From Kingdonia uniflora (taxonomy: Eukaryota; Streptophyta; Magnoliopsida; Ranunculales; Circaeasteraceae), in NCBI GenBank assembly GCA_014058105.1, contig JACGCM010001329.1, positions 186,001 to 250,000 on the forward strand: DNA of 64,000 nt. Reading direction: 5' to 3'. Position 1 is the stretch's first letter, and each line of letters begins with the position of its first letter. The translations under genes and the position numbers were made by a program. The notes below the pieces were generated by a model. The model was not told the origin of the DNA. It saw nothing but the letters and a program-made list of their open reading frames with translations, and ran no database searches. Shown in pieces: positions 34,231 to 46,110 of the stretch.

Positions 34231-37200
34231 CTAAAACTTGAGATGTGGGAATGCGGCACTGCCTATTTCCTCGCTATACCACTTCGACTTACTAGGTAGC
34301 TTGCCTTTCTTCCCAACATAGAATGATTCAATACCACCCCGTCTTGTAGTATGAACTTTTCTCTCTAAAATACAATCCTCCTATAACGGATCTTCTCTTT
34401 CCACCCATAAGTCATCAACTGACGGCAAGCAAGTATAGATTATAGAGTCTTCATCTAAAAGATACGGCTCAAACAACATCAAATACTCGACATTAATCAC
34501 CGAATACATCTTCATGGAAGGTGGCAAATCCAACTGAAATGCATTGTCACCAATTTTCTTGAGTATCAAAAATGAACCATAACGGATAGGTTTAAGCTGC
34601 TTACCTTCCCCCTTAAGCCGTTCTTTACCCAAATGCAACCAAACTAGGTCGCTCTCATAAAAAATATACTCAACTCGATGCTTCCCGTGGCGAGCCTTAT
34701 ACTTCTCTTGAGTCTTCTTCAATTGTGCTTAACTGCCTCATGAACCTTGCTTATCTTCTCAATAAAATGTTGAGCTTTAACCTACTCTTCATCCTCCTTC
34801 CCTGACACCGTCTTGTCGCCAAGACTAAATGCTAAATCAAAAGGGTTTTGCGGCAAGTACCCCAAACAAACTTCAAAAGGAGACTTCAAAGTGGAACCAT
34901 GAATCGCCCAGTTAAGCGTAAACTGAAGATACGGTAAACTCACAACCCAAGTCTTAGGATGCTTTGAATGGAATCCCCATAATAAATGTACCAAAGTACG
35001 ATTTACTACCTCTGTTTGCCCGTCAGTCTACGGATGAAAAGCGGTACTTCTCTTCAACTTAGTGTCCATTATCCCACATAACGATCTCCAGAAATACCCT
35101 AAAAAGTGGCATCCCTATCAAAAATAATATAAGAAAGGGGCCTGAAATACCTCCAGGCGTCTCTAAAAAATAATCGCGCTGCTTCTTCCCCGGTGACCGT
35201 CTTCTGGCATGAAATAAGAACAATCATCTTGCTGAATCGATCAACCACCACAAAAAAATAGTCATTCTTACACCTGGTCATGGACAAACCACCCATAAAA
35301 TCTATCAAAATGTTCTCTCAAGGTCAACTAGGAACTGGCAATGGAAAGTGCAGTTTTATCTTCTTATTGGAAGGCTTAGATGTGTTGCATAGCACGCAAC
35401 CACGAGCCACACGAGCAACATCCACCTGCATCTTCGGCCAATAGACATAATGCCACAAATTTAAAAGAGTCTTCTCAACCCCGAAATGACCTACCACCCG
35501 GGAATAATGTGCCTCTCGAATCTAATGTAAACGGTCGCTACCCTCTGGAATACATAGTAAACTGCCCCTATAAATCAAACCATCCTTCAAAATATACTCG
35601 TATGACTTGCCTTACAGCAACTTCTCATGAATCACACTAAGCTCTTTGTCATCGTCATACCCTAAAACGTACCCAGAAAGAACAATAGGCTGGATCTGCA
35701 TAGCTACCAACATAGCGGAAATAGTTGGTAATGGGGGTTGAGATAACATATTAGCCAATTGGTTATCCACTCCTTTCTTATACTTCATCAATAAGGTGAA
35801 CTGCTGAAGGTACGATATCTACTTCATATGGTGAGCTTGTTGTAACTTGTACTGCGTAGATAAGAACTGTAATGGTTTGTGATCGGAATGTACCATAACC
35901 TCCTTCTCAAATAAGTAACTCTGCCAATGTTTCACAGATTAATATAATGCGTAGAACTCCTTATCGTAGGTAGGATAGCTGCGTACTACTCCAATAAACA
36001 TCTTAAAATAGTAAGCAATTGGCTTCCCATCCTGTAAAAGGATTGTCCCCAATGCATAGTCTGGCGCATCTGTCTCGACCTCAAAAGGCCGTTATAAATT
36101 GGGCAATGCTAACATGGATACATCCGTAATCTTGCGCTTCGGTAACATAAAAGTCTTCTCATGGTTCTTTTCCCATACAAACTGTACCCAGTCATTGTCA
36201 AAGAATGTAACGGTGCGGCAATTTGTGAAAAATACTTAATAAACTTCTGTAAGTACTGACAAGAACCCATAAAACTCCCCACTTCCATCACTGTACGGGG
36301 TCGAGGCCAATTAGTAATGACCAAGACCTTCTCTGGATCGACCTTAAGCTCGACGCCACCAACAATAAAACCCAAATGGACTAGCTCCCTTTACCCAAAC
36401 TCGAACTTCTTCCCGTTTAGAAAAAGTTGTTGAGATCGCAAAACGCTTAATACTTTACGTAAATGCCCAGGGTGTTCCTCCCATATACGACTATATATTA
36501 AGATATCATCCAAATGCACAATTACAAAATCATCAATAAAAACACAAAGTACCTCATTCATTAACCGCATAAACGTTGCCAGAGCATTGCATAACCCAAA
36601 AGGCATCACCAACTACTCAAATAGTCATTGTTTGGTTTTGAACCTATCTTCTAAGTATCTTCTTCCCAGATTCTAACTTCATAGTAACTTGACTTAAGAT
36701 CCAACTTGGTGAAAAACCGAGCCGTCTGCAACTCATCTAAAAGCTTTTCAATCTGTAGAAGCAGATAACGATTCTTCGCAGTAATCTTTTTCAGCGCCCG
36801 ATAATCCATACACATCCTCCAAGACACATCCTTCTTTGGCACCAATAACACAGGTGAACCACAAGGTGGGCAACTTGGATTAATAACTCCTTGCTCTAAG
36901 AGTTTATGTACCTATTTATTGATCTCATCAGACTCTACAACAGAATTTTGATATAACTCAATATTGGTTAGTGGCTCACCATTAGCCAAGGTGATATCAT
37001 TCCCCATATCCCTCTTGTGCGGTATCCCTTTTATGCCCATAAACAAGTCTTCATACTTCTCTTACAACTTCCCCATATTGGTTTGTTGCCGAGGAGACAT
37101 TGCCAAAGTAGACAATACCTTATCTGACGGACCCTCTTGAACTGGTCACACCAACAACAATACAAATTTGTCGCTCACATTAACCAACCTCTTCACCTAA

Positions 37201-38799
37201 GTCATCGTTAATAAAATTATTGGTAGTAAGATATTCCTTACACATATTGATATGAAACTTCATCCCATCCTTCACAAGATGATACTTACGAACTTTATGG
37301 TAAAGGATTGCATCTCGGTCTCAAAGATAAGAGCTACCCAAGATGACTTGAGACACGTCCAACGGAACTACCTTACATGTCACTTCGCCAATAAACTTCT
37401 CAATAATTATAAACTTGAACGTACACTGCTTAGTGATCTTCAACTTTACATCTTTCTGAATCCAACCTAACCCGCACGACTTAGGATGAGCCACAGTAGC
37501 CAAACCCATCTTCTTCCCCACCACCTCAGAAATTAAATTCTTCTGACTACCCGGATCAATGATGGTCTCGACTAAGCTCTACTTCACTTGAATAATGGCT
37601 TAAAAAAGTTATTCCCGACTTGCCTCATCGATAACTGTAGGTTGCTTGAACATTAGAGTAAGCTTACGATTTGGCGTATCTAAATACGGAAGATCTACAA
37701 TCATTACAGCCAGTGCACGTTTCTCTTTCTTGCCCCTCTCATCCTTCGGCCTAAGCTCCGAGTGAAGTTTCCAACATTTATCTGAAATGTGCCCATTAGC
37801 CTTATAATGACTGCAGATATTCCCCTTGGATGAAGACCCCTCTCTTTTGGACTCACCTTTCTGATCATAATCCCAAGTACACTTGTACCCTAACTTGCTC
37901 TTGTCGTCTTTCTTGTCACTCTTCACGTACTTGCCTTCAATGGCAATTGCTTTAACGGTAGCATCCTCAATATTTTCAACATTAAAGAGTTTTAGTTCTC
38001 TTCTAATGGAATCCGAAAAACCTCCCGTATATTTCATGAACACCTCGTACTCATCCATATCAATATCCAAAACCAACGCTTGGTTATGAAACTCTGCTGT
38101 GAACTATTGTACGGATTGCCCAAACCTTTGGTATAAATTGTATCATTTGTACCATCACTCATATTCATACCCAATTGGATAGAATTGCTTCCTTACCAAA
38201 ACCTTAAATTCTTTCGAACTCAAACTTCCTACTTTGTAGCGTTTCTGATAGGATTTCTACCACGTTAGTGAATGACTTACAAATTTCAAAGTAGAAAAAT
38301 AAATTTTCTGAGCGTTAGAATATTTATAAATAGAAAAATAAGTCTCTAACCTATCTAACCAATTATCCAACTTATCAGCATCGACTGAACCATCGAATAC
38401 CGAAATTTTAATTTTAAAGTCAATATGAAGATTACGCATAGGATTCATTGACTTACCAAAACCCGAGCGTTCCTTGATGGATTCGGCATCATTAGAATCA
38501 ATATCTATCTCTGCATTATCCATATCTTCATCCACCACCAAAACCTCTTTCTTCCTCGAGCGGTCTCGCTGTGTCGCCGAAGCGGAAGCCTTCGCGGGGT
38601 TCATGAGAGGTAATTGTTCTACCAACTCCCCTACAGTAGATGTTAGGTCAGAAACTATCATTGCCAAAGTCGTGAGTCGATCATTGGAATCGTCCATCTT
38701 CAAATTGTCCTTCTTCTTCGAATTAAGTTTTCGATGAATCTTCAACGGACTCACTAGCTTCTCCTTCGTTTGCTTGAGATGGTCACGTGTAGAGATCAT
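34231..38799 (-). pseudogene. Chromo-N gag-pol polyprotein (decayed)
   Basis: Start ATG near 38799 (MISTRDHLKQTKEKL). Gag 38799-37700, with LDNWLDRLETYF and a zinc knuckle CSHYKANGHISDKCWKLH near 37785, where the second Cys reads Tyr. Protease region IIDPGSQKNLIS near 37545. RT 36860-36390 with CMDYRALKKIT, FTKLDLKSSYYEVRI, VMPFGLCNALATF and HLDDILIYS (His where Tyr is usual). RNase H about 36300-35600. Integrase 35308-34780: IDFMGGLS, IIFDRDATF and HPQTDGQTEVVNR keep Asp-Asp-Glu. C-terminus 34722-34231 with VWLHLGKERL and a chromodomain-like ILERKVHTTRRGG...KWYSEE. Many stops, especially between protease and RT. About 1500 codons, normal for chromoviruses. Confidence 0.9.
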
Positions 38800-38835
38800 A
38801 AACCACAATCAACCCCTGAGAATCGTAACTAGAAA

Positions 38836-38847
38836 ACTGAAACCACT
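38836..38847 (-). other. Primer-binding site of Chromo-N
   Basis: On the minus strand TGGTTTCAGTTT follows the 5' LTR, a degenerate match to the initiator-Met tRNA site TGGTATCAGAGC. Confidence 0.55.
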
Positions 38848-39444
38848 TAATCCATAATACAAATAGAGAAACCCTAGTTAGCATAAAATTACGAAGAACA
38901 CCCAAATCGGCTCGAAAAAATCCCTTTAAGAGCTTCAATTGCTTAAATGAAGTTAATTATAATAAAATTACTCTAAACCCTAAGATTCTTCCTTAGAACT
39001 TTGATTGAACTAACATAAGCTAAAAAATAACCTAAGTCCCCTTTATATACTAGGGAACAAAAAATTACCAGTAGAACGAATCTCGAGGCAAACCCACATT
39101 TCAGAATAACAACCTACGCCAAGCTCGTTTGAACGACATCCAAGCCCATTCGAACGACATTACGCTAATTGGTCTTAAACCTTAGAAATATGGCAACTCG
39201 TTCGAACGGCATCCAAGCCCGTTTGACCAAAATTTGTTTATGGGCCAAAATTCCAGGAGATTTAACATTGGTCGTTCGAACGAAAATAGGGAGTCGTTCG
39301 AACGACTTGGGTTTCTGGGCCAAATTCTAAGGAGTTGGAAAAGGGTCGTTCGAACGACTATAAACCTCGCTCGAATGACTTTACGATAATTCCATTCTTC
39401 ACATATGATTTTACCTCAAAACGTCCCTAGATCCTCCTGAATAA
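38848..39444 (-). repeat. 5' LTR of Chromo-N (597 bp)
   Basis: Pairs with 33595-34192. TATATAAAGGGG near 39045. Perfect palindromes GTCGTTCGAACGAC at 39293-39306 and 39345-39358 lie in U3. Confidence 0.92.
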
Positions 39445-40035
39445 TTGCCGCAAGTTTGTTAAAGATTATTGAAAAATCTTGAGGCCTTTGACAAAATTAC
39501 TTCAGAAGGATTCTTTTTATGGTCTGTCGAGGCCAAATCATCCATCTTGCCATTAAAAATAGTAATGACTACAACTCATGTCTTGGCGTTGCCCAATTTT
39601 TCTAAAATATTTTATGTAGAGTGATGCCTCTAGTTGTGGAATTGGCATAGTTCTAGTTCAAGATGGCAAACCCTTGGCCTTTATCAGTAAGGCCCTTTCC
39701 AATAAAAATCTAAACCTTTATGTATATGATAAGGAAATGCTTGCCATAATGGAGGTCATATATCTTGGGTCGACACTTCAAAATCATTACTGATCATCAG
39801 AGCCTTCGCTTCTTTTTGGAGTAACATATTTCTTCTATGGAGCAACAAAAATGGGTTTCCAAATTGTTGGGATATGATTATGAAATAATTTATAAGAAAT
39901 TATTGAAGTACTTGCTGTCTGTTCTCCGATTTTTTCATCTCTTGAAGAAATTGTTTCTGAGTGTCATACTGATCCAGATGCCTCTTCTATTATAAGCCAA
40001 CTGCAAGATTCGACTCAGGGTGATCCCCCATATAT
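39445..40035 (+). pseudogene. Gypsy-H RT end and RNase H
   Basis: Starts RKFVKDYWKILRPLTKLLQK, the direct continuation of the RT broken at 33594. RNase H follows: DASSCGIGIVLVQDGKPLAF (about 39620) and ISKALSNKNLNLYVYDKEML. It runs on to SSIISQLQDSTQGDP, the linker before integrase. At least three stops and two frame changes. The element is cut off here; integrase is not found. Confidence 0.8.
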
Positions 40036-40099
40036 TTTTCTGGTGGGTAAACTGGGGTTAGGCAAGACTCCACACACCAGTATTTATTAACACAAACCT

Positions 40100-43000
40100 C
40101 TATTACAATATAAGGTAACTCTTGCCACTAGCATCCTCTTCCATCATGCAACAATAAGCACTTGGCCAGGAGATGTAGTGGATCATAAAACCTTGCATTA
40201 TAGTACAAAAGGAAGCCATAAAATCAACACATCTATTTGCTTCTATGAAAACATGGAAAATGCAAAAAAAAAAACTCCAGAGAGAATATGATCTTCTTAA
40301 TGTAAAGGGCAGTATGATAGCATTCCCGTAACACTTCACCCCCAATCCTAAAGAAGTGAACCATCAGCTTGGAATCTGTGGCCACACATATCCTAGGTTG
40401 ATTATGTTCAAATTCCACTAGCAGCCCCTTATGGATGGCCTACATCTCATCTAACACAAGTAAACAAGGAGCCACTCCTCCACTAAAACTCACTAAGTGC
40501 TCACCCTGGATAGTTCTCTAAAGCCCCCAAAAACCCCTCTATCTTCAGCATAAGAACCATCAATACTTAGTAACACACATCCTTCTTCAGGTGGAGTCCA
40601 CTTAATAGTATTTTGCTTGCTTCAAAATAAGCTTTGGAGATAAACCCCATTGGTGGCATAAGTCTCTAGCTCTAGCTGTGTCCATAGTCTTACCAAGTAA
40701 ATGTCTGAGCTTGTGACTAACATCAAACCCAGTAGTAACCTTAATTAGACTAACCACAATGCCATTTCTACTCCTTCAAACATGGTAAATAAATGTAAAG
40801 AAATCACAACTAACCACAACACAATCTATGTCATTTATAGGGAGACTAGATATCCATTGTACCTCACCAGTAAGAGAAGTTGGCGTTCTATTGTAGTGGC
40901 ATCTATCTAGAATGCTTTGCCAAATATGATTGGACTAAGAACACCCCATAAAAAGATGCTCAAAATTTTCAGAATGGTTGTTGCAGAAGAAGTAGCAGGA
41001 GCTTTGAAGAAATCTTTTATGCATAAGATAATCTTGAGTAGTAATACACCCTTTAAGGAGTTTTCAGTGCTTAGGGATGGCATGGGCACCCCAAAAAATA
41101 TCATACTCCTGAGAGACTGGTTTAACTCTTTTTAACTTGCCTACAATTGCAGCAAGGTTATACTTTCCTGTAGAATATGGAATCCAAATAATAATATCCT
41201 CCTCCATAGGATCACAAGAGATTTGGGGCAGGTTATCACTAATGTCATTCAAACTCTGCAGCAAGTGAGGAGGAATGTTCCAACCTTTACCAGCTATGAC
41301 ATTAGAGATATTGGAATTTATATGCAGGAAAGAATCATAAGTGAGATGAGTAGGGAAACTAGGTTAAAGAATGCCTTGACCATGCCAAGGGTCCTTCCAG
41401 AACTGAGTGGACCTCCCATTTCCAATTAAGTGTCTAGTGAACTTCTTTGCCTTGTCTCTAGATTGAAGCACCTTCCTCCAACACCAAGAACAATCCCCAA
41501 AAATCTTCATATCCCAAAAATTCCATCCTTTAATATGATTAGAATCCACCCACTTGGCTCAACTACTTTTCTCCTTAGAAGCAACCTTAAAAAATTTGTC
41601 TCATAATAGCAGCTTCATTCCACACACTAAGGCTTCTTATGCCGAAACCCTCCTCCTTGAAAGGGTAGCAAACATCCTCTCATGCCACTAGAACTATGGT
41701 ATCCTTGGAGTTGTGCCCATGCCACAGAAACTTGGCACTCAAAGTTTAAATTTTCTCAATAATGAGTTTGGGGAGAGTAAACACATTGATCCAATAGGTA
41801 TGAATACTTAAAAGAATTGATTTGAGGAGCTGAAGTCTTCCTGTAAAAGTAAGAAACCTTGTTGCCCAATGCTGAATTCTGGATACCATCTTGTCCATAA
41901 GAGTATTGCATTATTATATTTTAAGCCTTGAGGATATAAATGGTAACCCCAGGTAGTAAAAGGGAAGAGTATCTTCAACAAAACCAAAATGGAACAGATC
42001 ATATCTCTAGTCTCAGCTTGCACCCCAACAAAAATAAATAGCAGACTTTAATTGATTAGCTTCAAGCCTTGAGCAACTCTGGAAGCTTTGGAGGCAAGAA
42101 GAAAGAGCATTTGCCCATATAATGTCTCCATTGAAGAATACTAATAAATCATCTACAAAAACCAAGTGAGTTAGTACAGGATTCTTGCATTTGTGATGAA
42201 GACCAAAGGTACCCTCTAGGACTTTCTCACTCAAAAATAAGCCTATAGACTCTATGACAAGAATAAACAAATAAGGAGAGATGGGGTCTCCCTACCTTAG
42301 GCCCCTTTCTCCTTTAAATACTCCTCATGAGACCCAGTAACAGACACAAAAAAGTAAGATGTAGAGATACACTCTTTAATACATGACACAAAAAGTGGGG
42401 GAGGGGGGGAAGTTAAGGGTTTCAAGAGTGGTGGTAACAGCCTCCCAACTCACCATGTCATAGGCCTTTTTGAGATCTATTATAATAGTACACCTAGACA
42501 GTTGGACTCTCTATAATAGATTCTGAGCAACTCATGGGCAATAAAAAGGTTATCAAAGATATTCTTTCCTTTTATAAAAGCAGACTAAGAAGGAGAGACA
42601 AGAGGAGACAAAACTTTCTTTAAGTCTTTTTGATAAGATCTTAGATATAACTTTGTAAGTGACATTACAACAGGAGATAGGTTTGCAGTCACCAAAGTTT
42701 GAGGGAATGGGAACCTTAAGAACCAGAGCAATAGAAGTGGCATTGACAGGGGGGGTGTAGTTTGCAATTTTTAAAAAAAAAATGGCATTGATAAACTCAA
42801 CTTTGATCACATCCCAACAATGCTTGAAAAAATAAGAGTTCCATCCATCAGTACTAGCAGCCTTAGTGCTATCAATATAGAAAAGGGTATCATGTATCTC
42901 TTCTTCAGTAACTTCCTTCACCAACATAGAATGATCACCAACTTGGACCTTAGCATTGAAAGGAAGAGCTCTGATAATATTTGTGTTACAATTACCACTA

Positions 43001-44198
43001 GCAGTTCCCATAATAGCTTTAAAGTACTCCACGACTTTGAGGTCTATAGTCCCATTGTCACTTATAGTTTCACCATTTTCTCCCTCAATAGAAAGAATAG
43101 CATTAAAACTCCTTCTAGATCTGATAGCCTTATGAAAGAACTTTGAGTTTGTGTCCCCTAATTCCAACCAATCAATTATAGCTTTTTTGTTTGAGTAAAG
43201 ACTCTTCATTTAGGGCCAGGTTATTATAGCTCCATATAGCCCCAACCTCTTCAACAGCTAGCTGAATATTAGTGAGACCATTCTGAATGTTAATTTGTAT
43301 CTTCTCCAATACCTCTCTAGTTTCAATCACTTTTTAAAAGGAATTACCCACATTGGTCTTCACCCAGTCTTTAAGATCAGCCTTGGGAATCTTAAGTTTT
43401 TGACTGAGAACATACATTAGGTTGCCATAGACCCTCTTATCCCAGCTATCTTGGACAATTTCCTCATACCCACGATTAGAAGTCCATAAATCAAAGAACT
43501 TAAGAGGCTTAGGCTTACTATCTTGGTTTTTGAACATAGTGATAATAATAAGAGAATGGTCAGAGGCTCCAGCACTGAGAAAGTTAGCTTCAGAGTCAGG
43601 GAACTCTCTTCCCCACTCCTCATTCACAAGGCCTCTATTAAATTTTATAAGTATCCTAGTCTCATCCTTATGCCTATTAGGCTATGTGAACCACATCCCT
43701 TTCTGCTTTAGATCCTGCAGGTCAGTCTCTTATAGACAGTTTTAGTACTGTAAGAACATATCAAAGAACACTGGTCTACCTCCAGGTTTTTCTGAGTTGC
43801 TAAAGGGGGCATTAAAGTCCATATAAAGCACCCAAGGAGTAAGTATATTATTACTTATCCTAACAAGCTCCCACTCAGAAAGCAGCCCTCCCATCCAAGT
43901 TGTTAGGGCCATGGCCATACATTGTAGTGATATGAAACAACCCCCCCCCCCCCCCCCTCCCACAACCCTTAGGATTCCAACCAATTAAGATTCCTCCCTT
44001 ACTAATATTAATAGCATTGCTAATAAATAACCAATCTGGACAAAACCTAGAAGTTGCCATTTTCTCAGCATACTTAAACAGTTTAGTTTTCACAAAGCCC
44101 ATAAAACATAGCTTATGTATTCTCATGAGATACAAAGCTTCCTTCTGCCTAACGTTCTTATTGAACCCCCTCACATTCCAGCAAGAGATGTTTATCAT
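40100..44198 (-). pseudogene. LINE-2 ORF2: endonuclease, RT, RNase H
   Basis: ATG at 44198 (MINISCWNVRGFN): apurinic-type endonuclease to about 43330 (WVLYMDFNAPFSNSEKPGGR; ASDHSLIII, the SDH motif). A poly-G run on this strand at 43957-43941 shifts the frame. RT: GWNSYFFKHCWDVIK (about 42830), GDCKPISCCNVTYKVISKIL (about 42680), RGLRQGDPISPYLF (about 42280), HLVFVDDLLVF near 42150 with the DD pair intact. A zinc-finger zone near 41260-40900 and RNase H at about 40640-40100 (CVATDSKLMVHFF; EANRCVDFMA). About 1300 codons, usual for plant L1 elements, but with well over ten breaks. Confidence 0.85.
43941..43957 (+). repeat. Poly-C tract (17 C)
   Basis: Uninterrupted run of 17 C; G17 in the sense of LINE-2 ORF2. 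A replication-slippage site that shifts the endonuclease frame. Confidence 0.95.
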
Positions 44199-44481
44199 TG
44201 ATTAACTGGATGGGCTATATGTAACCACAAACCACTATTGGTGTTCTTCCTTTTCTTACTACCCTCACTCTCCTTCAAATAGTTCTCAACTGAAGGAGGA
44301 GCTTCATCTTTGTTCTTTTGCATGGCCTTCTCATTTTCAACTCTTTTCCTTCTTGCTTTCTATTTTGGATTTTTTGACATTTAAGCCTCACTGTTAGAAA
44401 AATGTCCTTCACTAGCCTCTTTGGAGCCACTATTCTTCATACTTGTAGTTACCTCAGACTGAGACTGATTCTAAATACCTT

Positions 44482-46110
44482 CTACAAATGTGTCATCATC
44501 AGCTCTGTTGGCCATCTTTCCCCCGAATCATTTATCCCATTCTTCTCCAAATTTTCTTCATTAACATTCTCAAGAGATTGCATAGAATTGTGACTTGTTA
44601 TTCCCTTAGAACTTAGATGGGCATTCACAGGATTCTTGGATGTTCTATTAGGGGACTCCCACCCGTTCTTGTCATTCTTCTTAGAAGCATCTATCTCATT
44701 TGCTAAACTAACATCAGTGTTTTTGGGCATCCACTTCATTTTAATAGGTGGTACTTTTACCTTTTCAACCCTCTCAGCTGGGGGAGCATTAGCAATAACA
44801 GGGCAATTAAGCTTGTTGTGACCAAACACCATATATTTACTGCAGTTAGGTGGTAGCCAATTGTACTTTACAGGAAATTCAATTGTGTAAGACTCGTCAA
44901 CCAACACATTAAAAACAACAGACAACACACTATCTGCACCCATCTCCACACATATCCTAGCAAAGGATCTTTTATTGTTGTTTTCAGTTGCCTTATCCAG
45001 AAAGAGTGGTTTCCCTACAACAATAGCAATAAACCAAGCCCATCAAGGTTCCAAAATTGCTCAGGAATATCCTTAAAAATTACCCAAAGTGGAATAGTTT
45101 TCATTTCAAGGGGTTCAAATTCTATAAATGGCCTCCATTCTCCAATCATAAACAGTCTACTTCTATGTGTTGACTCCCCCTTTCCAATACTTTAGCTTTA
45201 TCGTCACTGTTCAGGAATTTGAAATAGTATAAATTGTGCATCCCTCTTATAGACATCTCAAAGTCCCCCTTCATATCCCATAAGTTCTTAAGAGTTTCTT
45301 TAACATACATGTACCTCATCCTCTTGCCCATAAAGTGCTCAACAAGATAGTCTGAGGACTTGATTTTGACAATAACACAACCCTCAGAGATTGTGGGAGG
45401 AGTGTATTTAAGCTTGGATCTTCCTCTCACTTTAGAAGGTGCCCATGATGACTTGACATCTATGTCAGCTGGTTCCTCAACATGTTCAATCATATACACC
45501 CAAGTACATTTAAGGTGATCAACATCCACCCTACTTTCAATATCACAAAAATTTGCAAGTAATTCCATGCTTCCTACATTGATTGAGACATACAAATTTA
45601 AATACAGAGCTAGATTATGTACCTTGGTCCCCTTCTTTGTGTTGAGCTGGTTATTTCTAGGTTCAGAGAGGTACAATTAGTAATTGTTGTTGGTAAACTT
45701 AAAGCATTTTGGTTGTTGCCTTCAGTCATACGTTGTTTAATATTTAAAGTAGTAGGTTGGCTGGACATCCCTTATAGTTCATGTTCCCATCATTTTCTTC
45801 AATCCACTGCTACCATCTAGAGTTTTAATATATTTAGTAATAGCACTTTCCACAGTTCCCCTTTCCTCATTAACAGATCTATGGTTCTTTCTCCTTTCCT
45901 CAATCAACAATTGAACTTCTGGAGATGCAGACATGCAGTCTTGAGAGCCAGAGTCTCTAATTCTTGCAGATAAACATCAATGGCTTTTAAGGATTTGGCA
46001 ATAACCCTCTTCCCCCTTTCTTGGGTTGAGTCTCTATAACGAGCCGGAGATGCTTTCTCTTTCTCACAGACCTTCTAACGGTACCAGTGTTACTTCCTCT
46101 GCCCCCGGCC
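44482..46110 (-). pseudogene. LINE-2 ORF1 (RNA-binding protein)
   Basis: The N-terminus near 46110 (GGRGSNTGTVRRSVRKRK, no clear ATG) is broken by stops to about 45680. 45676-45146 is open (SWAPSKVRGRSKLKYTPPTI; then MKGDFEMSIRGMHNLYYFKF). WRPFIEFEPLEMKTIPLWV and IFKDIPEQFWN (about 45130-45030) show the DUF4283-like nucleic-acid-binding region typical of plant LINE ORF1. 44949-44482 has a zinc-knuckle remnant CSKYMVFGHNKLNC (second Cys replaced by Tyr) and a polar tail. ORF1 would bind the element's RNA. Confidence 0.75.

Larger units (their letters stand above)
33595..39444 (-). mobile_element. Chromo-N: chromovirus-type Ty3/gypsy element, nested
   Basis: 5.85-kb minus-strand element: 5' LTR 38848-39444, primer-binding site, gag, protease, RT, RNase H, integrase, chromodomain-like C-terminus, polypurine tract, 3' LTR 33595-34192. 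It is bounded by CTGCC/TTGCC, and the reading frame of Gypsy-H resumes across the insertion once one copy is discounted. It is younger than Gypsy-H. Confidence 0.92.
31811..40035 (+). mobile_element. Gypsy-H: Ty3/gypsy element split by a nested chromovirus
   Basis: Two halves (31811-33594 and 39445-40035) of one + strand pol, separated by the nested element 33595-39444. Content: end of gag with a zinc knuckle, protease, RT, start of RNase H, then the region before integrase. No LTR or integrase is seen; the left side is cut by the Tat-2 LTR, and the right side gives way to LINE-2. Confidence 0.85.
40084..46110 (-). mobile_element. LINE-2: L1-type non-LTR retrotransposon
   Basis: A minus-strand LINE of about 6 kb with ORF1 (about 46110-44482) and ORF2 (44198-40100: endonuclease, RT, zinc finger, RNase H). 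Borders are approximate: I see no clear poly(A) tail (poly-T here) at 40084 and no clear target duplication. Many stops and frameshifts. Confidence 0.82.

Noticed and set aside
34093..39358. TTCGAA palindromes as heat-shock elements
   Set aside because: Heat-shock elements need GAA and TTC blocks spaced by two bases; here they touch, so the spacing is wrong.
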